This document shows, piece after piece, positions 33,773 through 43,272 of a DNA stretch of 64,000 bases; positions within the stretch are counted from its first letter, which is position 1, and the number at the start of each line of letters is the position of its first letter. This stretch comes from Paracoccaceae bacterium (GTDB taxonomy: Bacteria; Pseudomonadota; Alphaproteobacteria; Rhodobacterales; Rhodobacteraceae). Position numbers and translations under genes: made by a program. A model generated the notes under the pieces. The model saw only the letters and a list, made by a program, of their open reading frames with translations, was not told the origin of the DNA and searched no databases. The DNA lies in NCBI GenBank assembly GCA_020628545.1, contig JAHDEX010000004.1, positions 235 to 64,234 on the forward strand, given 5' to 3'.

Positions 33773-34104
33773 GCTGCGGCCCGCGCGCGCAGGAAGGCAC
33801 GGTCCAGAAGAATGCGGCCGTCTTCGATGCGGGCAGGGTAGGTCGCGACTTGCCCCTCGTCTGCACCTTGTGCGAGGCCGGTTTCCAGCGAGAATACCCA
33901 GTTGTGCAGCGGGCAGGTGACGGAATTGCCGTGCACGATCCCCTCAGCCAATGGCCCACCTTTGTGCGGGCAACGGTTATCGAGCGCAAAGACTTCATCG
34001 GACGATGTGCGAAAAACGGCTACACAGCCATCCGCCGTCTTTACGACTCGCGCGCCACGCTGTGGAATGTCATCTACAGCTGCAATATCGACCCAAATGC
34101 TCAT
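33769..34104 (-). CDS. nirD: Nitrite reductase small subunit (NirD, Rieske-like)
   Basis: Predicted 111 residues from the ATG at 34102-34104, which overlaps the nirB stop by 4 bp. It has the Rieske-like motifs FALDNRCPHKGGPLAEG and VTCPLHNWVFSLETG. The pairs C-x-H and C-x2-H are present, so a 2Fe-2S site is possible here, whereas some NirD proteins lack it. It partners NirB in NADH-dependent nitrite reduction to ammonium. A longer frame starting 24 codons upstream lies inside nirB. Confidence 0.94.
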   Translation of the reverse strand: MSIWVDIAAVDDIPQRGARVVKTADGCVAVFRTSSDEVFALDNRCPHKGGPLAEGIVHGNSVTCPLHNWVFSLETGLAQGADEGQVATYPARIEDGRILLDRAFLRARAAA

Positions 34105-36536
34105 TCTGCAGCCTCCAATGCCAGGTTTGCCAGCGGCTGATAGGTCGCCGCCTTCTCTTCCGCGTGTCTCGCCCACGGATCATGGCGGTAGATCGACTGG
34201 CTGATCTCAAAGCGCTCCACCAGTGCCGCGCGTTCATCCAGATCGTCGACGATCCGCTCTTTGATCCAATCGAGCCCAACCTTGGCCATCCATTTGTAGA
34301 TCCGGTCGAGGTACTTCGCGTTCTCGCGGTAAAGTTGCGTGACCGCTTTGATTACGAGGATCGCCTCTTCCTCAGTTGGAACCTGGACCAACAGTTCAGT
34401 TTCTTTCACGTCCATACCTGCTGCGCCGCCAATCGACACCTGATAGCCGGAGTCAACGCAGACCACGCCGATGTCTTTACACGTCGCTTCCGCGCAATTG
34501 CGGGGACAACCAGAGACGCCGAGCTTTAGCTTGTGTGGTGTCCATGACCCGTGCAGGGTCTTTTCAAGCTTGATCCCAAGACCTGTGCTGTCCTGCGTGC
34601 CAAACCGACAATGGTCAGTGCCGACGCAAGTTTTTACGGTGCGCAGACCCTTCGAATAGGCATAACCAGACACCATTCCAGCGTCATTGAGGTCTTTCCA
34701 GATCGCTGGCAGGTCCTCGCCCCGCACGCCCAGCAGGTCGATCCGCTGTCCGCCAGTCACTTTCACGGTTGGCACCATGTATTTGTCAGCCGCATCCGCA
34801 ATGGCCCGCAGTTCATCGGGCGTAGTGATCCCGCCCCACATACGCGGCACGACGCTGAATGTGCCGTCCTTCTGAATGTTCGCGTGCTTGCGTTCGTTGA
34901 TGAACCGCGACTGCGGGTCGTCTTGATACTCAAGTGGCCAATCTGCCAACAGATAGAAGTTCACTGCAGGGCGACAGACATGGCATCCATCAACCGTTTT
35001 CCAACCGCACTCCTGCCAGACGGCGGCTTGCGACGTGAGTTTCTGCAACTTGATCATGCGCCGCACGTCTTCGTGGGTCATATCACAGCAACCGCAAATG
35101 GACGCGGCAGAAGGCATGACGAAGTCATCGCCCAAAGTGACGGCCAACACCTGCTCCACCAGCCCTGTGCAGGTCCCGCAGGAGGCGGATGCCTTTGTTG
35201 TCGCTTTGATCGCGCCAAGGTCCGTCGCCCCCGCCGCAATCGCATCTTCGATTTGTCCCTTACAAATGCCGTTGCACCCACAGATTTCCGCGTCACGCGG
35301 TAAGGCTGCAACGGCTGAGAGCGGGTCCTGGGTGGCGCCCCCCTGAAACGCAGGCCCAAAGATGACTGTATCGCGCATCTCGGCGATGTCGGTCTTGTCT
35401 TTGATGAGGCCAAAGAACCAGTTGCTGTCGGCGGTGTCGCCGTACATCACCGTTCCGATGATCACGTTGTTTTCGATGATTAGGCGGCGGTAGACGCCGC
35501 GCGCCGGGTCGCGGAAGACGACGTCTTCGCGGCCTTCGCCATCAGCAAAGTCGCCTGCACTAAACAGGTCACATCCAGTGACTTTCAACTTCGTCGAAAG
35601 CTCCTTGGGAACAAACGCTGCCTCTTCGCCGAGCAGTGTCTGTGCTGCGACTTTTGCTTGATCATAGAGCGGGGCGACGAGGCCGAAGAGGGCGCCGTTA
35701 TGTTCCACACACTCACCAACCGCAAAGACATCCGGGTCGGATGTCAGCATTTGGTCGTCGACGTGGATGCCACGCCCCACGGCCAGTCCTGCATCCTTCG
35801 CGAGTTGCACGTTAGGCCGGATGCCGACCGCCATCACGAGTAGGTCACACGGCAATTCAGTACCGTCATCGAGCAACAAGGCGCGAACCTTGCCATTTTC
35901 GCCCAAAATCTCCTTGGAATTGGCGGAGCATTTGACGGTGATACCCTTGTCAACGAGGGCCTTGCGCAGCAGATAACCCGCAGCCTCATCCAACTGGCGT
36001 TCCATCAGGTGACCCATGATGTGAACGATGGTCACGTCGACGCCACGCGCGGCCATGCCTGCTGCCGCTTCAAGCCCAAGAAGGCCGCCGCCGATAACAA
36101 CGCATATGTTGTCGGGGCCAAGAGCCATCATCTGCTCGGTGTCTTCGAGGTCACGGTAGGCGATCACGCCGTCCAGATCATGGCCTGGAAGTGGGATCAT
36201 GAAGGGGTTCGACCCAGTCCCGAACATCAGCTTGTCGTAGGACAAGATATCGCCGTTCTCAGCCGTGACCGTCTTCGCTTCCCGGTCAATCGCCACAACC
36301 TTCTCGCCAAAGTGACAAGTCACATTGTTCTCTGCGTACCAGGCGTCGTCGTGCGTCACGATCTCTTCATACGTCTTGTCGCCCGCCAGAACGGGGGACA
36401 GCATGATACGGTTGTAGTTCCCGCGCGGCTCAGCGTTGAACAGCGTAATCGCCAAGTTAGAGCCTGCATCGCGTAGATGCTCGATCGCACGGCCTGTCGC
36501 CATGCCGGCGCCGATGATGATGAGGTGCTCGCTCAT
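34101..36536 (-). CDS. nirB: NADH-dependent siroheme nitrite reductase large subunit
   Basis: Predicted 811 residues. Domains in order are an FAD/NAD oxidoreductase (LIIIGAGMATGRAIEHL at the start; CVVIGGGLLGLEAAAGMA near 150), a BFD 2Fe-2S domain (CGCNGICKGQI near 417; CGTC near 450), a second cysteine motif (CGCCDMTHEDVRRM near 480), and the siroheme/4Fe-4S sulfite-reductase-like domain (HCRFGTQDS near 641; GCPRNCAEATCKD near 676). It reduces nitrite to ammonium with six electrons. ATGA overlap with the upstream globin and downstream nirD places it in the core nitrate operon. Confidence 0.95.
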   Translation of the reverse strand: MSEHLIIIGAGMATGRAIEHLRDAGSNLAITLFNAEPRGNYNRIMLSPVLAGDKTYEEIVTHDDAWYAENNVTCHFGEKVVAIDREAKTVTAENGDILSYDKLMFGTGSNPFMIPLPGHDLDGVIAYRDLEDTEQMMALGPDNICVVIGGGLLGLEAAAGMAARGVDVTIVHIMGHLMERQLDEAAGYLLRKALVDKGITVKCSANSKEILGENGKVRALLLDDGTELPCDLLVMAVGIRPNVQLAKDAGLAVGRGIHVDDQMLTSDPDVFAVGECVEHNGALFGLVAPLYDQAKVAAQTLLGEEAAFVPKELSTKLKVTGCDLFSAGDFADGEGREDVVFRDPARGVYRRLIIENNVIIGTVMYGDTADSNWFFGLIKDKTDIAEMRDTVIFGPAFQGGATQDPLSAVAALPRDAEICGCNGICKGQIEDAIAAGATDLGAIKATTKASASCGTCTGLVEQVLAVTLGDDFVMPSAASICGCCDMTHEDVRRMIKLQKLTSQAAVWQECGWKTVDGCHVCRPAVNFYLLADWPLEYQDDPQSRFINERKHANIQKDGTFSVVPRMWGGITTPDELRAIADAADKYMVPTVKVTGGQRIDLLGVRGEDLPAIWKDLNDAGMVSGYAYSKGLRTVKTCVGTDHCRFGTQDSTGLGIKLEKTLHGSWTPHKLKLGVSGCPRNCAEATCKDIGVVCVDSGYQVSIGGAAGMDVKETELLVQVPTEEEAILVIKAVTQLYRENAKYLDRIYKWMAKVGLDWIKERIVDDLDERAALVERFEISQSIYRHDPWARHAEEKAATYQPLANLALEAAE

Positions 36537-36952
36537 TCTGCGGCCTCCGGATAAGCGGCTGAGATCATTACGCCTGACAACGTCGCGTAGGCGGCGACCC
36601 AGCTGTCTTTCAGGTCTGGCGTGAAATCGTCGCCGAGGCCCTTGTCCAGGGTGTAGATGAGCGCCTCGCCGACTGGGGTATAGTCTTCGGACTTGACACC
36701 GTAGTCTACGTGCCGGACGGCGAGGTCCTGAGCAACCGGGACGATCTTATCGAGGTCGCGCAAGCCATTTACCACTACGCCGAGGGTGGCCATGAGTTTG
36801 GCGCCCAGCTCTGTCATGTCGCCCTTGAACATTGGCTTCACTTCTGGGGCAATCTCAAAGAGGCGAGCGTAGAAGATCTCCGCTGCGACATCGCTGATCG
36901 GGGCCACCTTTTTGAAGCTGTCTTGAATCAATGTGATCTGATCGTGTGTCAT
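36533..36952 (-). CDS. Single-domain globin in the nitrate cluster
   Basis: Predicted 139 residues, the size of a bacterial haemoglobin without reductase domain. The sequence aligns with flavohaemoglobin/neuroglobin-like globins (ITLIQDSFKKVAPISDVAAE, FYARLFEIAPEVKPMF), with the proximal His at residue 81 (AVRHVDYGV) and a distal-side LMATLGVVVNGL helix. It lies between the nrt ATPase and nirB, 5 bp after the first and overlapping the second by 4 bp. Nitrite reduction produces nitric oxide as a by-product, so a nitric oxide scavenging or nitrite/haem transfer role in the Nas system is likely, by inference from context. A dedicated reductase partner is not obvious. Confidence 0.88.
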   Translation of the reverse strand: MTHDQITLIQDSFKKVAPISDVAAEIFYARLFEIAPEVKPMFKGDMTELGAKLMATLGVVVNGLRDLDKIVPVAQDLAVRHVDYGVKSEDYTPVGEALIYTLDKGLGDDFTPDLKDSWVAAYATLSGVMISAAYPEAAE

Positions 36953-36957
36953 AGGGT

Positions 36958-38631
36958 CTATTCCGCCGCGATTGCAGCCGGTTTCGGCTTGGGTTTGGCG
37001 CCGTGCTCGTATTCTTCGAGGAAGTCGAGGACCTCTTGGCGGTAGTTGTAATAGTCGGGGTGTTCGAGCAGGGCTTTGCGTGTGCGCGGCCGTGGCAGGT
37101 CGACCTCGGTGATCTTCCCGATCGTCGCTTGTGGGCCGTTGGTCATCATGACGACGCGGTCAGCCAGCAAGATCGCCTCGTCCACGTCGTGGGTCACGCA
37201 GATGGCAGTGACTTTGGTCCGTGACCAGACCTCCATCAGCACTTCCTGCAGCTCCCAGCGGGTGAGGCTGTCGAGCATCCCGAAGGGTTCATCCAGCAGC
37301 AGCAGTTTGGGTGAGAGGGCAAAGGCGCGGGCGATACCGACGCGCTGCTTCATCCCATTCGACAGGTCGGCGGCACCTTTGTCCATCGCATCCGCAAGGC
37401 CAACCCGTTCGAGGTAGTATTCGACGACGTCCTGCCGTTCGGCCTGCGAGGCTTTCGGATAAACCTTGTCGACCCCGATCGCGACGTTTTCTTTTGCGGT
37501 GAGCCAGGGGAAGAGGTTGGGAGACTGGAACACCACCGCGCGTTCGGGGTCGGCACCTTCAACGTGGCGCCCATCGAGTTTGATGGCGCCCTTCGAGATT
37601 TCGTTCAGGCCGGCGGCCATCGTCAGCACTGTAGACTTGCCGCAGCCCGAGTGACCGATAAGCGAGATGAACTCACCCTTGTTGATCTTCAGATCGAAGT
37701 CTTCAACAACAGTCAGCGGGCCTTTAGGGGTCGGATAGACTTTGTGCAGCTGAGAGAAGTCGAGGAAGCGGTTCTCGATCATGCCCTTCTGCGCATCAGC
37801 GACAGCAGCCGGAACACCGTGGATTGGTGTCACATTCGGCAGCAACTTCGTGCCTTCGACCTTCGCCTCAATCCCTGCATCCATAAGGTAATTAGTGACC
37901 TCTGCACGGAGCTTCTTGAAGGTTTCGTTGTGGTTCATCTCCATCCGGTCGCGGGGACGCGGCAGGTTTACCTTGAACTCATCCCCAAGCGTGCCGTCGG
38001 GATTCAAAGCGATGATACGATCAGCAAGGATGATCGCCTCATCCACATCATTGGTGATCAGAACACAGGTCTTCTTGTCTTCTTCCCAGATGTGTTCGAT
38101 CTCATCGGCCAGATTGGCACGGGTAAGGGCATCGAGCGCTGAAAGCGGCTCGTCCAGCAGTAGCATCTCGGGATTCATGGCGAGCGCACGGGCGACGTTC
38201 ACGCGTTGGCGCATTCCGCCGGATAGCTCCGCGGGGCGGCGCGATTTTGCGTGGCTGAGGCCCACCATCTTGACGTAGTGATCGACCTTTGCCTGACGGT
38301 CAGCCTTGGACAACTCCGGGAACATCGTGTCCACCGCGAGAGCCACGTTTCCATTCACCGTCAGCCAAGGCATCAACGAATAGCTTTGAAAGATCACGCC
38401 GCGTTCGCGACCAGGCTCTTTCACCGGCTGACCCTTGAATGTCACCGTGCCCTTTGTGGGCTGTTCCAGCCCGGCCATCAGGTTGATCAGGGTTGTTTTG
38501 CCGGTGCCGGAGAAGCCGAGGAGGACGAGGAACTCGCCTTCCTCCACGCTCAGATCGATGTCCTTGAGGATGGTGTCTTCACCAAAGCTCTTTGAGACGT
38601 TTTTCAGTTCGAGAAAGCTCATCTGGGTCAC
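36958..38631 (-). CDS. Nitrate ABC transporter ATPase, two fused ATP-binding domains
   Basis: Predicted 557 residues with two complete ABC domains. The first has Walker A GFSGTGKTT at about 39-47, signature LSGGMRQRV and Walker B LLLDEPLSALDAL. The second has Walker A GHSGCGKST at about 325-333, signature LSNGMKQRV and LLLDEPFGMLDSL. A linker of about 30 residues joins them. Cyanobacterial systems use separate NrtC and NrtD, with a substrate-binding domain on NrtC; here both ATPases are fused and the extra domain is absent. It energises NrtB import of nitrate/nitrite. The GTG at 38629-38631 overlaps the nrtB stop; an ATG three codons in is an alternative start. Confidence 0.93.
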   Translation of the reverse strand: MTQMSFLELKNVSKSFGEDTILKDIDLSVEEGEFLVLLGFSGTGKTTLINLMAGLEQPTKGTVTFKGQPVKEPGRERGVIFQSYSLMPWLTVNGNVALAVDTMFPELSKADRQAKVDHYVKMVGLSHAKSRRPAELSGGMRQRVNVARALAMNPEMLLLDEPLSALDALTRANLADEIEHIWEEDKKTCVLITNDVDEAIILADRIIALNPDGTLGDEFKVNLPRPRDRMEMNHNETFKKLRAEVTNYLMDAGIEAKVEGTKLLPNVTPIHGVPAAVADAQKGMIENRFLDFSQLHKVYPTPKGPLTVVEDFDLKINKGEFISLIGHSGCGKSTVLTMAAGLNEISKGAIKLDGRHVEGADPERAVVFQSPNLFPWLTAKENVAIGVDKVYPKASQAERQDVVEYYLERVGLADAMDKGAADLSNGMKQRVGIARAFALSPKLLLLDEPFGMLDSLTRWELQEVLMEVWSRTKVTAICVTHDVDEAILLADRVVMMTNGPQATIGKITEVDLPRPRTRKALLEHPDYYNYRQEVLDFLEEYEHGAKPKPKPAAIAAE

Positions 38632-39701
38632 CGGTTGTTCGAGAAGGTGAACATGGACTGCAGGGCGTACATGACCCGATCCAAGAGGAAGCCGATGATG
38701 CCGATGGTGAACACAGCAACCATAATCTTGGCGAGCGATTGGCTAGAGCCGTTCTGGAATTCATCCCAGACAAACTTACCCAAACCAGGGTTCTGAGCGA
38801 GCATTTCTGCAGCAATCAGAACCATCCAGCCGACACCGAGGGACAGGCGGAGACCAGTGAAGATCAGCGGGAGGGCTGACGGGAGGACGAGCTTGGTGAT
38901 CTTGGTCCAAGTGTTCATTTTCAGCACACGAGAGACACTGACGAGGTCCTTGTCGATGCTGCTGACGCCGAGCGCGGTATTGATCAGGGTTGGCCACAAA
39001 GAACACAGGGTCACGGTGATCGCGGAGATCAGAAACGATTTGGAGAACATACCGTCATTACTGGCGTAAACGGCAGACACGATCATCGTTACGATGGGCA
39101 GCCATGCGAGTGGCGAGACGGGTTTGAAAATCTGGATCAGTGGGTTCAGCGCGGCGTTGGCTGTCTGCGATAAGCCCGCGGCGATCCCGAGTGGAATTGC
39201 GACGACTGAGGCGATCAGAAAGCCAAAGAACACAGTTTTGATCGAGGTCCAAATCTGTTCGTAGTACGTGGGCTTGCCCGTGTAGACCCTGTTTTTCACC
39301 TTGTCAGAGTCGCCGTTGGCAATCAGTTCGGCGTTACGGGCCTCCTGGCGTTCGTAAAAGGCGGCTTCTTTCTCACGCTCGCGAATGGCGTCAGCGTGAA
39401 GGTTGCCAACCTGCTCCCACACTTGCGCTGGGCCGGGGACCGCGCCGAGGGAGGTTTGCACCTTTGGGGCCAGAGTGCCCCAGAGCACGAGAAACCCGAG
39501 AATTGCGAGGACCGGCACGCCCAGAAGCTTCCAGATCTCGGACATCTGCGCTTTCGGGTTGTCCCCAGCGGCAGCTTTCAGAACGGGGGTCAGCCACGAC
39601 AGGCCAAGCACCTGGAACCATTTGTCGGCGGCGTTGATGCGGGTGAACAGCTTTGCGCGGCGTTCTTCAGCCGAAAGTGTGTCTGGATCGATGGCGGTCA
39701 T
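38628..39701 (-). CDS. nrtB: Nitrate ABC transporter permease
   Basis: Predicted 357 residues. After a charged N-terminus there is one hydrophobic helix at about 55-70 and a long charged stretch to about 150, then five or so membrane helices. The inner-membrane permease signature is present (SVSRVLKMNTWTKITKLVLP then SALPLIFTGLRLSLGVGWM, the EAA-like loop). It is of the NrtB/SsuC/TauC type. It transports nitrate delivered by NrtA and is coupled to the fused ATPase encoded 4 bp overlapping downstream. The gap to nrtA is 88 bp. Confidence 0.93.
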   Translation of the reverse strand: MTAIDPDTLSAEERRAKLFTRINAADKWFQVLGLSWLTPVLKAAAGDNPKAQMSEIWKLLGVPVLAILGFLVLWGTLAPKVQTSLGAVPGPAQVWEQVGNLHADAIREREKEAAFYERQEARNAELIANGDSDKVKNRVYTGKPTYYEQIWTSIKTVFFGFLIASVVAIPLGIAAGLSQTANAALNPLIQIFKPVSPLAWLPIVTMIVSAVYASNDGMFSKSFLISAITVTLCSLWPTLINTALGVSSIDKDLVSVSRVLKMNTWTKITKLVLPSALPLIFTGLRLSLGVGWMVLIAAEMLAQNPGLGKFVWDEFQNGSSQSLAKIMVAVFTIGIIGFLLDRVMYALQSMFTFSNNR

Positions 39702-39789
39702 TTCGGGGCCTTTTTGCGGGCGTGAAGGGGAGGGGTAGACGGGGGTGACGCGCGGCTATCGCCGACGCCTCACCCGCCGTCCCGTTTCG

Positions 39790-41160
39790 TTAGCCTTGAA
39801 TTTCGCTGCCAACGACGATCTGTTCGCCTTTTAGGCCGATTGGCAGGCTGTCGATGTAGGCGTTAGGCTGCTTGCCGTCGTATGGGATGCCGTCAATGAT
39901 ATCGGCCGCCGGCGTTGGTGCTTTGAAACCATCGCTGTCCCATGGGAAGTCAGCCTCTTTGGCGAGACCTTCATCGACCAACAAGCGCGCGGCATCCAGA
40001 TAGATGTCGGGGCGGTAAACCGATGCGGCCGTTTCGAAGAACCACTCATCTGTCTTCGGCTCTGCAATCTGTCCCCAGCGGCGCATCTGGGTCAGATACC
40101 AGATGGCGTCAGAGTAGAACGGGTAAGTCGCGTTGTAGCGGAAGAACACGTTAAAGTCGGGGGCTTCGCGTACGTCACCTTTTTCGAACTCAAAGAACCC
40201 GGTCATAGAGTTGGCGATCACGTCGTAGTCCGCACCCACGTATTCAGATCGCGACAGGATTTCCACCGCTTCTGGGCGGTTGGCATTATCGTTCTCGTCC
40301 AGCCAGATTGCGGCTCTAATAAGGGCTTTAGTCAGGGCGATTGTGGTATTGGGGTTTTCTTCAGCAAACTCTTTGGTGATGCCAAAGACTTTCTCTGGGT
40401 TGTTCTTCCACATGTCGTAGTCGGTGATGACAGGAACACCGATGCCTTTGAAAACCGCCTGCTGGTTCCAAGGCTCACCCACGGCATAGCCATAGATTGT
40501 ACCAGCTTCCATCGTCGCAGGCATCTGTGGCGGTGGCGTCACTGACAGAAGGACATCCGCGCCGATCTGGCCGGAGATATCTTCGGGGGAGTAGTAGCCC
40601 GGTTCCAAACCACCAGCCGCAAGCCAGTAGCGGATTTCATAATTGTGCGTGGAGACAGGGAAAACCATGCCCATGTTGAACGGGATGCCCTGGTCTTTGT
40701 AGTCTTCAACCACCGGGGCCAGCGCTGCAGCACTGATCGGGTGTTGTGGACGACCATCGTCCATCAGCGGGACGTTCGGCTTCATTTCTTCCCAGATCTC
40801 ATTTGAGACTGTGATGCCGTTACCGTTCAAGTCCATCGAAAAAGGCGTGATGATATGCGCTTCGGTGCCGTAGCCAATTGTTGCGGCAAGGGGTTGGCCA
40901 GCCAACATATGCGCGCCGTCCAGCTGTCCGTCGATTACGCCGTCGAGCAGCACTTTCCAGTTAGCCTGCGCCTCCAAAGTGACGAAAAGGCCTTCATCCT
41001 CAAAATAGCCAAGCTCGTAAGCGACGGCGAGTGGTGCCATGTCCGTCAGTTTGATGAAGCCGAAGGTCAGCTCATCTTTCTCTAGGTCCAGCAGTTCTGC
41101 AGATGCAGCCGTGGCGACAAGGGTTGTCGCAGTCAGCATCGCGGTAACAGATTTCTTCAT
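39790..41160 (-). CDS. nrtA: Nitrate ABC transporter substrate-binding protein
   Basis: Predicted 456 residues with a signal peptide ([20 protein letters not shown], cleavage near ASA). The mature part follows the NrtA/CmpA family: [54 protein letters not shown] and [20 protein letters not shown]. It captures nitrate or nitrite in the periplasm. The ATG at 41158-41160 is preferred over one 14 codons upstream because it puts the signal peptide at the terminus. The 256-bp leader between nasS and this gene contains an attenuator and an ANTAR-type hairpin, so its expression is probably controlled by NasT antitermination. Confidence 0.94.
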   Translation of the reverse strand: MKKSVTAMLTATTLVATAASAELLDLEKDELTFGFIKLTDMAPLAVAYELGYFEDEGLFVTLEAQANWKVLLDGVIDGQLDGAHMLAGQPLAATIGYGTEAHIITPFSMDLNGNGITVSNEIWEEMKPNVPLMDDGRPQHPISAAALAPVVEDYKDQGIPFNMGMVFPVSTHNYEIRYWLAAGGLEPGYYSPEDISGQIGADVLLSVTPPPQMPATMEAGTIYGYAVGEPWNQQAVFKGIGVPVITDYDMWKNNPEKVFGITKEFAEENPNTTIALTKALIRAAIWLDENDNANRPEAVEILSRSEYVGADYDVIANSMTGFFEFEKGDVREAPDFNVFFRYNATYPFYSDAIWYLTQMRRWGQIAEPKTDEWFFETAASVYRPDIYLDAARLLVDEGLAKEADFPWDSDGFKAPTPAADIIDGIPYDGKQPNAYIDSLPIGLKGEQIVVGSEIQG

Positions 41161-41204
41161 CAGGTCGTTTCCCCGTTTGGTGCGCCGATGAGCAACCGGC
41201 AAAC

Positions 41205-41264
41205 AAAAAAAGCCGCGCGTTCAGACCACGGGGGAGGAGATCCGTGGACGAAACGAGCGGCTTT
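41205..41264 (-). terminator. Attenuator terminator in the nrtA leader
   Basis: On the minus strand AAAGCCGC pairs with GCGGCTTT, enclosing an inner CCACGG/CCGTGG hairpin, and is followed by a T-run. It lies 45-105 bp before the nrtA start, well after nasS. Such a leader terminator is what NasT-type proteins relieve. Confidence 0.82.
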
Positions 41265-41302
41265 GCTCTGGAATTCTTACCGGCCGACTTTGGCCGCAAT
41301 CA

Positions 41303-41358
41303 CGGGGCATCGGTGCCCTGCACGGGTCATACTGCGCGTCACCGGAATCGTTTCAAGA
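41303..41358 (-). ncRNA. ANTAR-target RNA element (NasT antitermination) in the nrtA leader
   Basis: Reading the minus strand, GGGC-ACCGAT-GCCC (41305-41318) is a hairpin with a six-base loop having A at position 1 and G at position 4, the known ANTAR recognition rule. About 30 bases earlier in the transcript a weaker hairpin with loop AACGAT (41347-41352) obeys the same rule but has a short, mismatched stem. Paired hexaloop hairpins ahead of a terminator are the expected target of the NasT encoded just upstream. The first hairpin in the RNA is uncertain. Confidence 0.6.
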
Positions 41359-41416
41359 TCGCCATCTCAATTTCAACAAACTAATTGCTGCAATGCAGCA
41401 AGCGCCTAATTTTTGG

Positions 41417-42559
41417 TCACACTGACGCGGTGAATTCAAAGGTTCTGCCATCAAAGAAGGCATCCGCACCAAGAATCATATGTCCCCGGGATGACGCTAC
41501 GGCTGTCTCATGCGACATCGCACCCTCAACTTTTTCCGACGCGCCGGGCAGATCAACACCGATGCTTCCGAGGTTCTGCCGATAGAGATCGCTGCGAAAG
41601 CACTGCTTTGCCGCGGCGATCTCTTTTTCGGTGCCCCCGAGTTGCGCGGCAATCCACGCCGCTTGGCTGCGCCAAGGGAAATGCGCGGCGTGGCGATGAA
41701 ACAGCTGAAACTTTTCGACATGCACCGGCGCCGCGCCCCTTGCAGGAATAAGGTGTCCGGTGATCGCCGGATCAATCAGCTCCGGTGCCAGGTTGAGGTG
41801 CTCACTACGCGCAAGGATTTCCACCGCCAACGGCTTGTTCTTTCGCGTGTCGAGCCAGTGGGCCGCATGATAGATCGCCCGCATCAACCGGCGGACCATC
41901 TCCGGTTTTTCGTCGATCCAGTTTCGCCGGGCGGCGAGCACTTTCTCTGGCGCAAACCCCCAGACCTGCGATCCGGTAAACATTAGCTGCCCAACGTCCC
42001 GATGAACGGCCGCGCTGCCCCATGGCTCACCCACCCAAAACGCATCAACCCGGCCGTCGGCAACTGCATCAGCCATGCGCGGCGGTGGAATGGCAATGAC
42101 ATCAACCGACAGGTCGAGCGCCGACTGCTGCCAATAGGCCAAAAGCAAGCGATGCATCGCAAAGTGAAAGGGGACACCGATCCGCAAGTGGTCAACGCCT
42201 GCGTTTGCAAAAGCGAGTGGAAGACTGTGTGGGTCACCAAAGGTGACTGGTCCTAGTGTATCGGCAATCTTCTTGGAGACCCCAAATACTGTCCCGTTCA
42301 CCGCCATTACCATTAACGCATCGATCTCGGCCGGGAAGCTGCCCATGCCAAGCGACATGGCCACGGGCATGGGAGAGAGCATTTGTGCCGCGTCCAGATG
42401 CCCGAGGGCGAGCATGTCACGCAGGGCCGACCACGACGGTTGCTGGATCAGGTTCAGCGCGAGTCCCTCTTCCGCTGCAAAGCCAAGTTCCTGGGCGATG
42501 ATCAGCGGCGCGCTATCGACGAGCGCCACATAACCGCAGTTGAGAATACTGTCGGTCAT
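41417..42559 (-). CDS. nasS: NasS nitrate/nitrite sensor (cytoplasmic NrtA-like)
   Basis: Predicted 380 residues, homologous to NrtA (CGYVALVDSAPLIIAQELGF, DAAQMLSPMPVAMSLGMG, WVGEPWGSAAVHRDVGQLMF) but lacking a signal peptide, so it stays in the cytoplasm. In the NasS/NasT pair, NasS holds the ANTAR antiterminator NasT inactive and releases it when nitrate or nitrite binds. The ATG overlaps the nasT stop by 4 bp, which supports the pairing. It is followed by the leader of nrtA. Confidence 0.92.
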   Translation of the reverse strand: MTDSILNCGYVALVDSAPLIIAQELGFAAEEGLALNLIQQPSWSALRDMLALGHLDAAQMLSPMPVAMSLGMGSFPAEIDALMVMAVNGTVFGVSKKIADTLGPVTFGDPHSLPLAFANAGVDHLRIGVPFHFAMHRLLLAYWQQSALDLSVDVIAIPPPRMADAVADGRVDAFWVGEPWGSAAVHRDVGQLMFTGSQVWGFAPEKVLAARRNWIDEKPEMVRRLMRAIYHAAHWLDTRKNKPLAVEILARSEHLNLAPELIDPAITGHLIPARGAAPVHVEKFQLFHRHAAHFPWRSQAAWIAAQLGGTEKEIAAAKQCFRSDLYRQNLGSIGVDLPGASEKVEGAMSHETAVASSRGHMILGADAFFDGRTFEFTASV

Positions 42560-43140
42560 GATAGCAGGTCCGCGGCGGTGACGAGTGCTTGCGCGACGTC
42601 AATGACCCGTCGACCCTGATCCATCGCAGTTTTGCGCATCAGTTGGTAGGCCGCATCCTCCGACAGATTGCGTTGGCGCATCAGGATGCCTTTCGCGCGG
42701 TCGAGCGTCTTACGGTCCTCAAGCGCCCGTTTGGCGGCGTCGAGTTCGGACTGCATTTTGCGCATCATCTGAAACCGCATGATCGCAGTCTCAATCACTG
42801 GCTTGATGCGGGTCATCTGCAAACCGTCAACGACATAGGCGCTGACACCGGCGTTGACCGCGGCTTGGGTCAGATCCTCATCCGTTTGATCGACAAACAT
42901 CGCCACCGTGCGCGACTTTGCGTCTGAGACCAGACTGATATGTTCGAGCGTATCGCGATCTGGGTTCGCCATGTCGATCAGGACGATGTCAGGCTCATGC
43001 CTGCGGATTGCCCGTTCGAGACCAGAGATTTGCGCAAGCGCCTGCACCTGCGTCCAGCCGCCGTCTTTTAGTGCGTCAATAATTTGGCGGGCTTTGTCAG
43101 GGTCCGCTTCGACGACGAGGATGGACAAGTCTTGTTGCAT
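42556..43140 (-). CDS. nasT: NasT ANTAR-domain antiterminator response regulator
   Basis: Predicted 194 residues. The N-terminal two-thirds is a pseudo-receiver domain (LSILVVEADPDKARQIIDAL; IVLIDMANPDRDTLEHI), and the C-terminal 60 residues form an ANTAR domain (AKGILMRQRNLSEDAAYQLM, RKTAMDQGRRVIDVAQALV). ANTAR domains bind paired hexaloop hairpins in leader RNA and prevent termination. Its probable target is the element at 41303-41358 before nrtA. It is the first gene of the nas run. Confidence 0.93.
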   Translation of the reverse strand: MQQDLSILVVEADPDKARQIIDALKDGGWTQVQALAQISGLERAIRRHEPDIVLIDMANPDRDTLEHISLVSDAKSRTVAMFVDQTDEDLTQAAVNAGVSAYVVDGLQMTRIKPVIETAIMRFQMMRKMQSELDAAKRALEDRKTLDRAKGILMRQRNLSEDAAYQLMRKTAMDQGRRVIDVAQALVTAADLLS

Positions 43141-43272
43141 GCCCTGCTGATGCAGCGGATGGGGGACTGAGAAAAGCCAAGCGCCGCGAAATCTGTGAGG
43201 CGTTCAGACTTTGCCGTTTTTCTGCGCTTGAGAGGTCAGAGGCGCCGCGTCTTGCGCCGCTTCGTGAACACG

